A DNA stretch of 64,000 nucleotides, taken from positions 248,001 through 312,000 of the forward strand of contig JBFWNG010000002.1 of assembly GCA_050251195.1 (NCBI GenBank), written 5' to 3'. The position numbers and the translations under genes are program-made. Below the pieces are notes generated by a model that was given only the letters and a program-made list of their open reading frames with translations, was not told where the DNA came from and searched no databases. Below, piece after piece: positions 42,989 to 52,353 of the stretch (its first letter is position 1; each line of letters starts with the position of its first letter). Origin of the DNA: JBFWNG01 sp050251195 (lineage in GTDB: Bacteria; Bdellovibrionota_B; Oligoflexia; Oligoflexales; Oligoflexaceae).

Positions 42989-43151
42989 GAGGTTCGATCG
43001 ATTAAAAAGTAAGGTGTTAAGACTCTAGGCACCGTCCAAAAAGACCACATGGGAACTGCGGTCCGCCTCGTCCTATCTCGCTGAAACGTAAGCATTATTC
43101 CAAGAGCACTCCGGGGCGCAATCCTTGCAAAACAAGGGTCCGAGGTGCTTC

Positions 43152-43814
43152 ATGTTTCGAACCTTTGAAAAGTTGGTGTTTTTGGTCGGCGTTTTTGTCG
43201 CGATGCCAGGAATTGCTGGGTCGATGCGGTTTGTAAATGAAAACTCTCCCGTCGCTGTGGCTGCCGATGTCGCCGACGATGTTTCGAATGCTTATCAAGA
43301 AATAATTTGCAGCAGTATTGTGCGTCTGTTTAGCCAAGAAGGTTCCTTTTACGGGACCGAAGGCGAGATCGATAAGAAAGCACGCTATGCCGCTTACGAA
43401 TTTATTGACCTCTTGATGAAGAAACCGCAACCTTACTATGACGTGCGACAACTCGGAATACGCGCCACCAGAGCCAAGGCGCTTAGCACTTCGTATGTTC
43501 TTAATCGAATATTTGGCCTTAATGGTCGCTCCGTGGTTTTAACAACTCCCGGCGAACTCAAATATATCACGCATAGTATCGATGGCATGGACGTATTTGT
43601 TATTGCACGCGAGATTGGTGATCTGACTTCGGATCGTTCCGAGCTTGTAGCCCATTTGGCGCAATTCAAGAATATGCGCATCCATATTCTTTGGACCGGC
43701 GAGCTTACGGCCGAAGCACATAACCTCACCGAGCTTATTTCGCGAAGTACGGGCGGCCACTATCTCGACTTGAAAAGTTTTCGAAGACAGTGCTTCCCCG
43801 AGGGACAAATTTAG
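43152..43814 (+). CDS. Exported protein of unknown function
   Basis: ATG at 43152 follows GAGGTG and starts a signal peptide (KLVFLVGVFVAMPGIAG) in a 220-residue product; an in-frame TTG at 43125 is less likely. The central and C-terminal parts alternate strands and helices (VFVIAREIGDLTSDRSELVAHL and RIHILWTGEL), somewhat like a Rossmann or von Willebrand A fold, though no metal motif is seen. Its stop overlaps the comB stop from the opposite strand by four bases. Family unknown. Confidence 0.72.
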   Translation: MFRTFEKLVFLVGVFVAMPGIAGSMRFVNENSPVAVAADVADDVSNAYQEIICSSIVRLFSQEGSFYGTEGEIDKKARYAAYEFIDLLMKKPQPYYDVRQLGIRATRAKALSTSYVLNRIFGLNGRSVVLTTPGELKYITHSIDGMDVFVIAREIGDLTSDRSELVAHLAQFKNMRIHILWTGELTAEAHNLTELISRSTGGHYLDLKSFRRQCFPEGQI

Positions 43815-44488
43815 TCGTCGTCGAGACTCTTCTCGATTTTCCAAAAACCTTCCCCAACCAGTTTTACAATAGCAACAATGGAAGAAAGGTCTTCTTGGAT
43901 CGCATGAACGATGTCGTCTAAGTAGTGCGATGCTTTGTTCTCCTGTTGACGTTTGGTTTCAATCAAGCGTTCAAGGTCCGTACGATAGTTTCCCTCAATT
44001 GTTACGCCATTCAAGTGCGATGCAAACAATGCCGCGCAGGCGCTATCTTCCATAGTTGGTTGTTGTGCGGACATGCGACCCGCCGGTAGAATTTCGACCC
44101 GTTCGAAATCGTGCTGTCGAATGTATTTCACTGTAGCGGCGAGATTGACGAATCCGGCAACAAGCAGGGTACCGTCGAAGGAATTAGACGCGATTGCGGC
44201 AGTGAGATTGGTCGTTTTGAGGATGACCTTGCTCGACGCTGAGCAGGTTTTTTTTACGAGGGTGGGGGAATTGTCGATGCCCAGGTCAAAGACTTCGGAA
44301 ACAACAAGATACCCCAAAGCAGAATATCTTTTCAAAATATCTAATTCGTTAGCCACGAGCAGCTCTTCGACCGACGCGTCGAGGAGCGCAATCGCAGTTG
44401 TCGATGCTCTAAAGACGTCGATAACTATTCGAACGTCGGGCATCGATTTGGAGGCGCTCTCATAGGCATTTCGAATGCTAACTTTCAA
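43811..44488 (-). CDS. comB: 2-phosphosulfolactate phosphatase family protein
   Basis: TTG at 44488 gives 225 residues and begins eight bases after the stop of the upstream gene; the open frame runs further back but only through that gene. DVRIVIDVFRASTTAIALLD is the ComB signature. LGIDNSPTLV, LKTTNLTAAIA, VAGFVNLAATVKYI and PAGRMSAQQPTMEDSACAALF complete the family pattern. In methanogens ComB makes coenzyme M precursors; in bacteria its role is often unclear. No other sulfolactate gene is here. Confidence 0.88.
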   Translation of the reverse strand: MKVSIRNAYESASKSMPDVRIVIDVFRASTTAIALLDASVEELLVANELDILKRYSALGYLVVSEVFDLGIDNSPTLVKKTCSASSKVILKTTNLTAAIASNSFDGTLLVAGFVNLAATVKYIRQHDFERVEILPAGRMSAQQPTMEDSACAALFASHLNGVTIEGNYRTDLERLIETKRQQENKASHYLDDIVHAIQEDLSSIVAIVKLVGEGFWKIEKSLDDD

Positions 44489-44496
44489 GGATCTAC

Positions 44497-46122
44497 CTAT
44501 CGAGTCCTCGTCGCGGGACTTTCGGATGTCGTCGCAACGGGGCCTATCGACCATTCGTTGGCAAAGAGGCTGGTTTCGTAATGGCCTTTGGCGAGCGAGT
44601 ATCCGTTTATGCCGGGAGATAACAGAGCGAAGTTGGGTTCGAAAACGAGCGGGATAATCGGTCGTTCCTTGGTCACGATATCGACAAGCGTGATTTGGTG
44701 TTTTTTGCGGATCATTGGGTCCCACTCGTGCGCGAGGTCTTCCAGATTTCCGTCAGCGTCTTTCGATTGCCAATGCATGATGTTGTTGGTGTCGTTGTCG
44801 GTGCTATGCCCCGGCGCTTGTGAGGAATGAAAGGTGGACCAAAGACTGTCGAAGGGGATAGTGTGCCAAGTTACGAGGGCCATTTCCTTGAATCGGCTCT
44901 CGTGAATTACTTCGTTCTTGAATGCGCTCTTCGACGCAGGTTTTAAAGTTACGGCCATGCCCAACTTTTCAAGCTGATCGCCGACGAGTTTTGCAATATC
45001 AGCGGAGGTGGATTCTCTGAAGGCAAGTTCGGCCTCCAGCGTTTTGTCCTGCTTCTGTCTCTTGCCTTCGATCAGTTTCCACCCGGCTTCGTCGAGTATA
45101 GCTGCAGCTTTCGCGAGATCGGCTTTCGCGCGCGAAGGAACAAGAACAGTGCCATCGTCATATTGTCTTAGGAACGTGTCGCTAGGTTCTCCGAGACCGG
45201 CAAAGATCTTGTCATTGACCGCTTGTCTGTCGACAGCCAGGGCGATGGCGTCGCGGATCGAATGATCCATGAGTTGCGGATTGCGAAGGTTAAACGCAAG
45301 GGTTAGCAATCTATTGCTGGGCGCAGAAGAAAGTACAAATTCTCTTTTTCCCTGATGAGTTGGCCAACTGTCTGTGGATCGAACGTCGCTCACATGAAGA
45401 ACGTTTTCTTTGACAATGTCGATTTGTTTTCTCTCGAGTGCCTCAACGAGCTCTCGCGACGACTCCATCGCAATGAGTTCCAATTCGTCAATTTTTGCTG
45501 GGGTGTCTTTGTTGAAGGTATTTCTTTCGAGGAAAAGTCGATGCCCTTCGAGAGATTTAACCTTGTAACGTCCATATGCCCAGTAGTTTGCGTCGGGTCT
45601 TTCTGAAACCGCTTCGTCGGGTTTATGGCGCATCAACGAAATAGCGAGCACCTTGAAAAAGTCGGGCCTGGTTGTCTTAAAAGTAACGCTAAATTTTCTC
45701 GGGTTCCTTGGATCGACTTTTATTCTCTCGATAATATTGAGCGGCAAACTACTTTCTTTGAGGGTCTCAATAGTGGCGGCAACTTCCTTATTTGATACGG
45801 GCTTGCCGTCTTCCCAAAAAAATCCGGATTTTATCTCCCAGTCCGTTTGTAGAAAACTTGTCTTCTTTTCTGTGGTTATTACAGCTCGGCCGTTCGCGAG
45901 CGACGGAATTTCTGTGCAAACTATACAAACCCATTTGCCTTCTTTAGAAACGGCAAGGAAAGGCGGAGCAATCAAATTTCGGACATAATTGTTTTGGCCC
46001 GAGGTTTGGCCTTCCAAATCAGAAGCAATGGAGTCAACGCCGATTCGAAGCGTTGTTTTAGCATGCGCCGATAGGGGGGCGCATAGGATCATGACATAAA
46101 ACAGTTTTAAGACAGTTTTCAA
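44497..46122 (-). CDS. Family 5 extracellular solute-binding protein (oligopeptide type)
   Basis: A periplasmic binding protein of the peptide/nickel ABC importer class. TTG at 46122 starts a clean signal peptide (KTVLKLFYVMILCAPLSAHA) in a 541-residue product; ATG at 46158 is an alternative. The body has WEIKSGFFWEDGKPVSNKEV, the family W-x-F-x-x-G-x-x-x-x-D-G-x-P region, and SIRDAIALAVDRQAVND. No permease or ATPase genes adjoin it, so it is an orphan. It is followed eight bases later by comB. Confidence 0.85.
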   Translation of the reverse strand: MKTVLKLFYVMILCAPLSAHAKTTLRIGVDSIASDLEGQTSGQNNYVRNLIAPPFLAVSKEGKWVCIVCTEIPSLANGRAVITTEKKTSFLQTDWEIKSGFFWEDGKPVSNKEVAATIETLKESSLPLNIIERIKVDPRNPRKFSVTFKTTRPDFFKVLAISLMRHKPDEAVSERPDANYWAYGRYKVKSLEGHRLFLERNTFNKDTPAKIDELELIAMESSRELVEALERKQIDIVKENVLHVSDVRSTDSWPTHQGKREFVLSSAPSNRLLTLAFNLRNPQLMDHSIRDAIALAVDRQAVNDKIFAGLGEPSDTFLRQYDDGTVLVPSRAKADLAKAAAILDEAGWKLIEGKRQKQDKTLEAELAFRESTSADIAKLVGDQLEKLGMAVTLKPASKSAFKNEVIHESRFKEMALVTWHTIPFDSLWSTFHSSQAPGHSTDNDTNNIMHWQSKDADGNLEDLAHEWDPMIRKKHQITLVDIVTKERPIIPLVFEPNFALLSPGINGYSLAKGHYETSLFANEWSIGPVATTSESPATRTR

Positions 46123-46225
46123 AATCGCACCAAGGTTATGGACGGGCCATCGTAACATAAAACTACAGAAAAGCTTACAACAGCCGAAAAACCACCGGAT
46201 AAATGATACCTTAGAGAGGTGTCGG

Positions 46226-48580
46226 TTGAAAAACCGAAAAAACTGGCTGCAAAAACCAAACATCGGACCGACTTGGGCTATATGCTCATGTGTGTTCTGG
46301 TGCACGCTCATTCTCTTTGTGAGTAGAAGCCAGATCGGTTCCGACGTTCAGACGAAAATAACCTGGCAAATCAACTTTCAGGTTCGCGAGTTCTTCGGGA
46401 AGTCTCCTAAAATTGACAACAAAATCAAAACATTCGGCTTTGACGACAGCACATTTTCTTGGCTCAACAGGGCAGCCCTGGATTCGTGGGAATGGTCTGA
46501 ACTATTTCGTGCAATTAACGAGAGAAAGCCAAAGGCCATCATTGTTGATTCGGTATTCTCGCTCACCACGATGCCTAACGACAAGCTAGCGGAGTTTAAC
46601 GACAACATGTCTGTGCTTGAGAAAGGCAACGCCCCCATTTATGTGGGTTCATTTATTTCAAATCAGGAAATAAAGTATCGAGAGCAATTGCCCGAGGCTA
46701 CGGGATACCTCCCCATTCGTAAGCTTATGACAGCGAAGGGTTCGGGTGATTTCAACCCGTCAAGACCACCGCCGATACCGGCTGGTCCCGGAGATTATGT
46801 CTATGGCCCAGAAAGGAGCTGGTGGAACGTCTTCTCCGGCATAGGACACATCCATTACTTCGGAGACGGACGTATTGCACCCTTCATGAAAATCCAGGAC
46901 GAGTTTTACGTCCCTTACTTCATGACTCTTCTCATTCCTAATCTGTACTATTCGAATCACAAATTGATGGCTGGTACGGAGCAGATCCCTACCATGACGG
47001 ACGGCATGATACCGCTCAATTTCTCATCTTACAAAACTTACCTTGGAAGTACGAAGTCCTTGCGGCCACTTCTACAAAAAACGTTAAAGGGAGAAACGCT
47101 GACCGATATCGCGCCGGGAGATTATGTTTACATTTTGCCATTTTTCTACACGGGCAACGTAGATTTTAAGCTGACCCCATTCGGGCATATGCCTGCCGGA
47201 TACGCTCATTTGGCCTTTCTCAACGGCTATCTGTCCAAGGAATGGATAAGACCATTCTTGTTTAACGAGCTTCTCGTAATCCTCGCGTGTATCGTGGCAA
47301 CGTTTATTGCCTATAAGCTAGATCCCCTTTCCATGCTGATGTTTTCGCTTGTAGGAGCATCTTTGTGGCTAAGCGGTACAATGATCATGTTTACACAGAA
47401 CGGCATTTTGATTGATTGGTTTTCGCCTGCGGTCGGCTATGTAGCGGCCTTATTGACGGTCTTTACAGAAAAGAGTCGCGTCGCGCACAAAAAATCCTCT
47501 TTTGTGAAAAATGCGTTTGACGGTATGTTGGCGCCCGATCAATTGAAATTTATTGTTAAACATCCAGAGAATATTGATCTTGAGGCAAGGGAGAGAGTCG
47601 TCACGATCGTTTTCATCGATATAGTTGGGTTCTCGCTGATAGCAGAAAACCTCCTGCCTCGTACCGCGTTCGAACAGTTGAAATCGACGCTCGGCGGGAT
47701 CGTCAAACTCGTTCACGACCACGGCGGCATCGTGAACAAGAATCTTGGCGACGGTCTGTTATGCTTCTTTGGTTATTCTATCGAAACGGGCGAGTCATCC
47801 TTCGACCACGCCGACAAAGCGGTACAGTGTGCGGTCGAGATCCAAAAGCACAATTTACAGAAAACATTGGATGCTTTCAAGAACGGCGAACCGGTTTATC
47901 CATTGCGGATTGGTGTAAACACGTCCTCGGTATTCTTAGGCAACCTCGGTTCGGAAGAGAAGCTCGACCTAACGATCATAGGCAATGGCGTTAACTTTGC
48001 AAAACGCCTCGAAGGCGCTTGCGAACCGCATTCCATTCTCATGAGCCCGACCACTAAGGAACTTATTGACCCCATGGGAGCGTACAAGACAGGCATTAGC
48101 ACCAAGGAAATTTATATTAAGCATCGACAAGAAAAAGTAACTGCATTCGAATACGACCCATTCTTCTTGAGTCCGGAACTGCGCCAGGAGGCGATGCAGG
48201 TTTACCTCAGCTCTACGGATTCTGTTCGAGAGGAAAAAGTTTGGTCTGTCGGAAATCGATCTTCCGAATTGAAATTCTATATCCATACGAACGTGGGTCC
48301 CGCACGCTTGATGAAGTTCTCCCGTAAGGGGGTCCTTTTGAGTTTCGGCGCGCAAGTGCCCGACGGCGATGCGCTTAAAATGATCTTCGACTTAGGGGAT
48401 AGTAAGATATCCGGCGGAAGCGTGTTTGAAATTGAAGGCAAAGTACACTACAGCTATAAAGAAGGCGCTCAATATTATCACGAAATCCGCTATGTGAATA
48501 TCGATGACGCTATTGTCAACCAATTCGTTCAGGATCTTAAGGATCTGGTTAACCAAACAACAGTTCCTAAGGTTTCTTGA
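46226..48580 (+). CDS. CHASE2-domain class III nucleotide cyclase with PilZ-like C-terminus
   Basis: A 784-residue membrane receptor. After one helix (residues 17-34) comes a periplasmic CHASE2 sensor with IKTFGFDDSTFSWL and PKAIIVDSVFSL, then two or three helices (about 345-410). The cyclase domain starts near 455 with FIDIVGFS and LGDGLLCFFG carrying the metal aspartates. The usual I-G-D-x-V-N reads IIGNGVNFAKRLE, so an Asp contacting the purine or nearby is Asn. Residues 675-775 resemble a PilZ barrel (LMKFSRKGVLLSFG) without a clear R-x-x-x-R. TTG at 46226 follows AGAGAGG. The product could be cAMP or cGMP, or activity may be altered. Confidence 0.87.
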   Translation: MKNRKNWLQKPNIGPTWAICSCVFWCTLILFVSRSQIGSDVQTKITWQINFQVREFFGKSPKIDNKIKTFGFDDSTFSWLNRAALDSWEWSELFRAINERKPKAIIVDSVFSLTTMPNDKLAEFNDNMSVLEKGNAPIYVGSFISNQEIKYREQLPEATGYLPIRKLMTAKGSGDFNPSRPPPIPAGPGDYVYGPERSWWNVFSGIGHIHYFGDGRIAPFMKIQDEFYVPYFMTLLIPNLYYSNHKLMAGTEQIPTMTDGMIPLNFSSYKTYLGSTKSLRPLLQKTLKGETLTDIAPGDYVYILPFFYTGNVDFKLTPFGHMPAGYAHLAFLNGYLSKEWIRPFLFNELLVILACIVATFIAYKLDPLSMLMFSLVGASLWLSGTMIMFTQNGILIDWFSPAVGYVAALLTVFTEKSRVAHKKSSFVKNAFDGMLAPDQLKFIVKHPENIDLEARERVVTIVFIDIVGFSLIAENLLPRTAFEQLKSTLGGIVKLVHDHGGIVNKNLGDGLLCFFGYSIETGESSFDHADKAVQCAVEIQKHNLQKTLDAFKNGEPVYPLRIGVNTSSVFLGNLGSEEKLDLTIIGNGVNFAKRLEGACEPHSILMSPTTKELIDPMGAYKTGISTKEIYIKHRQEKVTAFEYDPFFLSPELRQEAMQVYLSSTDSVREEKVWSVGNRSSELKFYIHTNVGPARLMKFSRKGVLLSFGAQVPDGDALKMIFDLGDSKISGGSVFEIEGKVHYSYKEGAQYYHEIRYVNIDDAIVNQFVQDLKDLVNQTTVPKVS

Positions 48581-48653
48581 TTCCTGAAACCACCGACCTT
48601 GCCCATGCAAAAAGCCTTTGATAGAATTCCTCGAATTGGTAATCCAGCGAGAG

Positions 48654-49883
48654 ATGATCTTTTTGAAACTAGTGGTCGCATTTGCACTGATGATGTTGTG
48701 GCAATCACCGAGCGTCGCAAGCGTGTGCCCATCGTTCATTTGGGGATTTGACCTGCCGGGCGGTTTTGAGGGCAGAATCAAAGATCTCAAGCTATTTGCA
48801 AAGGAAGGCCGGTATTGGAGCGAGCGCAGCGTTCAGGTTGATTCAATTGACGAATCGGGGCATACCCAGTTCTTCGAGGATGATTCCTGGCAGAGTACTG
48901 CTCTATCCAGACTCGACCGGATATCTATCGCAGAAGAAGATTTTGGAAGGAGATTGTCTCTCAACGAAAAGCGGCCTTGTTCGTCGTTGGTGGAAGTTGA
49001 GCGCGAGAAAAGATACGCGTACCTTGGCTTTTGCAAATCGGATCTCCCAAAACATGTTTCCCCAAAAGTACGGCCAAACCTAGCGGAACTAGAGGTCGCC
49101 ACCGACCGTTTTCGCTACCGGTTCAGCAAAGAAAATCACCTTCTTTTTCGCGAGTTTTTCGTGTCGTCTGGACAACACGAACTTCTTGTTGCACACGACG
49201 CGTTCTTGAAAATCAAGGCCGACGTGAAAAACTTTTTCACGCTAAAGTTTGATAAGACCGACGTGGAGGCAAATCTCGAAAAATATCGTGCTTCGCCCAT
49301 AGCCTTGGTCGGACAACTTAATTTCTTTCTGAAGATTCTATTTTTCCGTATCCAAGTCGAACTCAAACCCGAGGTCATGTTCTTCAACAGGTCTGCTTTC
49401 GTCCCCATGGTCATGACGATGCCTGTTGAAGGCACCGCCTATCTCAATCACGGCAGCGGGCTGCAATATGCGTGGACTTTCGCTCCCGAAACGATCCTCG
49501 ATCGCGACCTCTCCAAGATGCCTCTCTGGGCGAGATATGTCGAGTATCGGGATTGGAGGAGTTTAGCCAAGCTTGGCGAACAATATTGTATAGGAGATGA
49601 TTGCTTCTATAGGCTTGTTGCAAAACGCGGAGACCGATGGGCGACGTTCGATTTCAAAATACCGAGAACGGTGGTCGCTCGCGGTTTCTTCCCTGTTCTC
49701 GTGGCGCCTACGGATCCGAATTCCTCTCTCGAAAAAGGAGAAGTGGGGATCTTCTTCGAATCATCAGGATTGGCAAAGGGAAGCTACCAGTGGGAGTTTT
49801 GGTTGCAGGTGGACGCTGCTCCTCCTCGCGATTACTGTCCAACGGCGGCTCGCGTTCGATCGTTCCTTCAAGGCGGGAGGTAG
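48654..49883 (+). CDS. Exported protein of unknown function
   Basis: A product of about 409 residues with a signal peptide (LVVAFALMMLWQSPSVAS) and a beta-rich, Cys-poor body, so probably periplasmic or outer-membrane. RPNLAELEVATDRFRYRFS and WEFWLQVDAAPPRDYCP are the clearest segments. The start is uncertain: ATG at 48654 is given, with TTG at 48618 as the upstream limit. It lies 73 bases after the CHASE2 cyclase gene and may share its transcript. No family is recognised. Confidence 0.72.
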   Translation: MIFLKLVVAFALMMLWQSPSVASVCPSFIWGFDLPGGFEGRIKDLKLFAKEGRYWSERSVQVDSIDESGHTQFFEDDSWQSTALSRLDRISIAEEDFGRRLSLNEKRPCSSLVEVEREKRYAYLGFCKSDLPKHVSPKVRPNLAELEVATDRFRYRFSKENHLLFREFFVSSGQHELLVAHDAFLKIKADVKNFFTLKFDKTDVEANLEKYRASPIALVGQLNFFLKILFFRIQVELKPEVMFFNRSAFVPMVMTMPVEGTAYLNHGSGLQYAWTFAPETILDRDLSKMPLWARYVEYRDWRSLAKLGEQYCIGDDCFYRLVAKRGDRWATFDFKIPRTVVARGFFPVLVAPTDPNSSLEKGEVGIFFESSGLAKGSYQWEFWLQVDAAPPRDYCPTAARVRSFLQGGR

Positions 49884-49953
49884 GAAGCGATGGGGTTTCG
49901 GGTCTTTTTTAGGCGGGATATTTGGCGGGGTTTGTGTTTCACGCCATCGCTTC
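49884..49953. repeat. Ten-base inverted repeat immediately after a stop codon
   Basis: GAAGCGATGG (49884-49893) and CCATCGCTTC (49944-49953) are perfect inverted repeats 50 bases apart. The left arm begins right after the TAG of the upstream gene. The interior has two GGCGGG boxes. There is no U-run, so it is not a classical terminator. Confidence 0.4.
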
Positions 49954-50132
49954 AGAATTCCCTAAAGCAACCCGCGTGCCACAAGACACTTTTTCTTCCT
50001 CAAAATCTGCAAATTCTATAAGTACGCATAGCGCGTCCGTCTTTTTACTCTTTGCGGCAAAGAGGGGGATGATGTTACTGTAATAATCGGTATATTTTTG
50101 TTATCGTTTTAATAAGACACCCTGAGGAGAGC

Positions 50133-50354
50133 ATGGTGGCAGGAAAGATTCTAAAAATTCTTTTTCACGCGCTACCCTTGGTTCCCTTGGCTCTCCATAA
50201 ACCGAACCTCACGATTGCCGCAATCTTGGGCGTCGGCATCCCTTACATAAAGGTCTTCAAATTTAAGCAGCTGCTCCTTGGCGCTGGAGACAATGCGTCG
50301 ACCGACCTAAACGCAAGACTCGAATTTTGGAAACGATGGACGTTTCTGCGTTGA
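50133..50354 (+). CDS. Small hydrophobic protein
   Basis: A 73-residue frame whose ATG follows GAGGAG closely. The first half is hydrophobic (ILKILFHALPLVPLALHK and LTIAAILGVGIPYIKVF), ending in a polar tail. It sits 12 bases before the amidohydrolase gene, which supports it being a real leader gene. It could be a peripheral or single-pass membrane peptide. Function unknown. Confidence 0.55.
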   Translation: MVAGKILKILFHALPLVPLALHKPNLTIAAILGVGIPYIKVFKFKQLLLGAGDNASTDLNARLEFWKRWTFLR

Positions 50355-50366
50355 TAGGAGATTAAG

Positions 50367-51716
50367 TTGGGCAAGTCGCCTCAGAAGATCATAAATGTAG
50401 GAAAATTGTGGCAGGGAGACGGGGCGAAAGTTCGCGTCAACGCCGCCATTGGGTTGGCGGACGACGAAATTGTTTACATCGGTGATCAGGCGGGAGCAAA
50501 GAAGGCCTTCGCAAATGCCGAGATTGTGGATCTTGGCAATGTATTGGCAATTCCCGGCTTCGTCGATTCGCATTGTCACACGCCTATGGCCCTTTTCCGT
50601 GGGATAGTTCATACGCTTGCCGTAGCGGCAACGTCTAAGGAATCGTCCATCATCGAGGACATTTTCTTTCCGGTAGAATCGCACCTCAAACCTCAGGATG
50701 TCGAAATGTTCGCCTATTCGAGCATTATCGACGGGATCAAATCTGGCGTGACGACATTTTTTGACAGTTACTTTTTCATGCCTGAGTTCGCGAAAGCGTT
50801 TGAAAGGATTGGTGCGCGGGCATTTGTCGGAGAGCACATTGCGGACCGAGGCGGCCCCATCCCTAGCGGGCGGGATAAGTGGCTTGCCACCAAGAAGTGT
50901 ATTGAGAATTGGCCCTTTTCAACTCGCATTAGACCCATGGTATACGCCCATGCCGCCGATACGGTTTCGCCGTCCTTGCTGAAAGAGCTGAGCGATTATA
51001 GTATTATCGGCAATTTGCCCTTCCATATGCATCTTTCGCAAACTTATGGTGAAAGAGCCAGGGTTCTTAAGACAGAGGGTATGAGCCCTGTTTCATATGC
51101 CGAGTCGTTGGGAGTGCTGCGACAGGGTGCCATTGTAACGCATCTCGTGAGTGCTGACGAAACAGACTTGAAACGGATTGGTGATTCGGGGGCGACTGTC
51201 GCCTATTGTCCAACTTCCGAAATTTTCTATGAGGCGCTGCCGCCCATCGACTTGTTTGATCGACACAACATACCTGTCGCGATCGGGACTGACTGTTCGG
51301 CTTCAAACGATTCCAACGATATCATGCAGGAGATGAAGGTCGCCGCAATTTTGCATAAAAAGGTCAAAGGGACGCAGGAGATTGATCCAGGCCGCATCCT
51401 TGCCTCGGTTACGACTATCCCTGCCCGGGCATGCGGCGCCAAAATCGGATACTTGGGAGAAGGATACAAGGCCGATATATGTTTTTTGCAGCCTGACATT
51501 GGGGTCATGCCCGAACACAATCTACCCGCCAACCTGGTGTACTCATACCGCAGCCGGCACGTGAAGCATGTGCTCATTGACGGAAAATGGGTATTGCAAG
51601 ACGGAATAATTCAAACCGTAAACGAGGGCGATTTGGCCGAAAAATTTGCTTCAGCCTTCTCCTCCTTTGTCAAAAGGACGTCCGCCTTTAGATCTGTAGA
51701 AAAATATCTGAAATAG
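50367..51716 (+). CDS. Amidohydrolase, MtaD/SsnA-type (TRZ/ATZ family)
   Basis: A 449-residue metal-dependent deaminase-like enzyme of the cytosolic amidohydrolase superfamily. Metal motifs are HCHTPMALFRG near residue 68, HMHLSQTYGE mid-protein and the final aspartate in IGTDCSASNDSND. The beta-sandwich edges are formed by IINVGKLWQGD-like and DGKWVLQDG segments. Closest known functions are 5-methylthioadenosine/S-adenosylhomocysteine deaminase or chlorohydrolase. TTG at 50367 follows AGGAG. Its end overlaps the convergent lptE gene by 29 bases. Confidence 0.88.
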   Translation: MGKSPQKIINVGKLWQGDGAKVRVNAAIGLADDEIVYIGDQAGAKKAFANAEIVDLGNVLAIPGFVDSHCHTPMALFRGIVHTLAVAATSKESSIIEDIFFPVESHLKPQDVEMFAYSSIIDGIKSGVTTFFDSYFFMPEFAKAFERIGARAFVGEHIADRGGPIPSGRDKWLATKKCIENWPFSTRIRPMVYAHAADTVSPSLLKELSDYSIIGNLPFHMHLSQTYGERARVLKTEGMSPVSYAESLGVLRQGAIVTHLVSADETDLKRIGDSGATVAYCPTSEIFYEALPPIDLFDRHNIPVAIGTDCSASNDSNDIMQEMKVAAILHKKVKGTQEIDPGRILASVTTIPARACGAKIGYLGEGYKADICFLQPDIGVMPEHNLPANLVYSYRSRHVKHVLIDGKWVLQDGIIQTVNEGDLAEKFASAFSSFVKRTSAFRSVEKYLK

Positions 51717-52326
51717 CTTTGGATGAAATATCTCGAGCGAATCCCTGGATTTCCGAGTTCAAGGACTCTTCGTAGAAGAGGTAATTAGAGTCTGGCGGCG
51801 TGAGCGATGGAATGCGAGAGATTTGGTCGATCTTTCCAGTGCTCGCGTAAGTCTTCTTGAAAATCACTTTGCGGGCTCTAAGATCCCATACCTCGACCTC
51901 GACCGTAAGTCCTAAAAGTTCGCCTCCGTCGGTGCTTCCCTGTTCAGCTCGAGTCATGGGCGCCCAATTTTTATACTCCCCGGTGATTTGGGGACCCTTG
52001 CCCGTGGGGAGCGCGTCATCGTTGGGAACCAAAGAAAACGATTTTACATGGGTTCTTAGCAGCGCGTCTGCCTCTGCACGGGACGTCAAATCGAGCCGAC
52101 CATTTTCAATTATGGCTTTTTGCATCTCTGACCAAAGAATCTCATGGGGGAGGACTTCCCGGGTCGTGTCGTAAATCGCTTCGACGGCAATGGTTCTAAT
52201 GCCGGAGGGAGCGGTCGTGGCAAGGTTCGTAAATCTATAAGCGCACGAATTTACGAACAAAAAAAGCACAATGGCAAGGGCAGTCCTAAGACGTGCAAAA
52301 AGTCTGGTAAAATGAAAAGAGGTCAC
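51688..52326 (-). CDS. lptE: LptE-like LPS-assembly lipoprotein
   Basis: LptE plugs the LptD outer-membrane barrel that inserts lipopolysaccharide. The 212-residue protein has a lipoprotein signal ending VNSC at residue 28, immediately followed by AYRF, the family C-x-Y-x-F hallmark. GIRTIAVEAIYDTTREVLPHEIL and the Ala-rich helix near AEADALLRTHVKSFSL match the LptE pattern. GTG at 52326 follows AGGAAGG. It is remote from lptF in this window. Confidence 0.8.
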   Translation of the reverse strand: MTSFHFTRLFARLRTALAIVLFLFVNSCAYRFTNLATTAPSGIRTIAVEAIYDTTREVLPHEILWSEMQKAIIENGRLDLTSRAEADALLRTHVKSFSLVPNDDALPTGKGPQITGEYKNWAPMTRAEQGSTDGGELLGLTVEVEVWDLRARKVIFKKTYASTGKIDQISRIPSLTPPDSNYLFYEESLNSEIQGFARDISSKAISDIFLQI

Positions 52327-52353
52327 CCAACCTTCCTATAACGCGGAGGCTCT

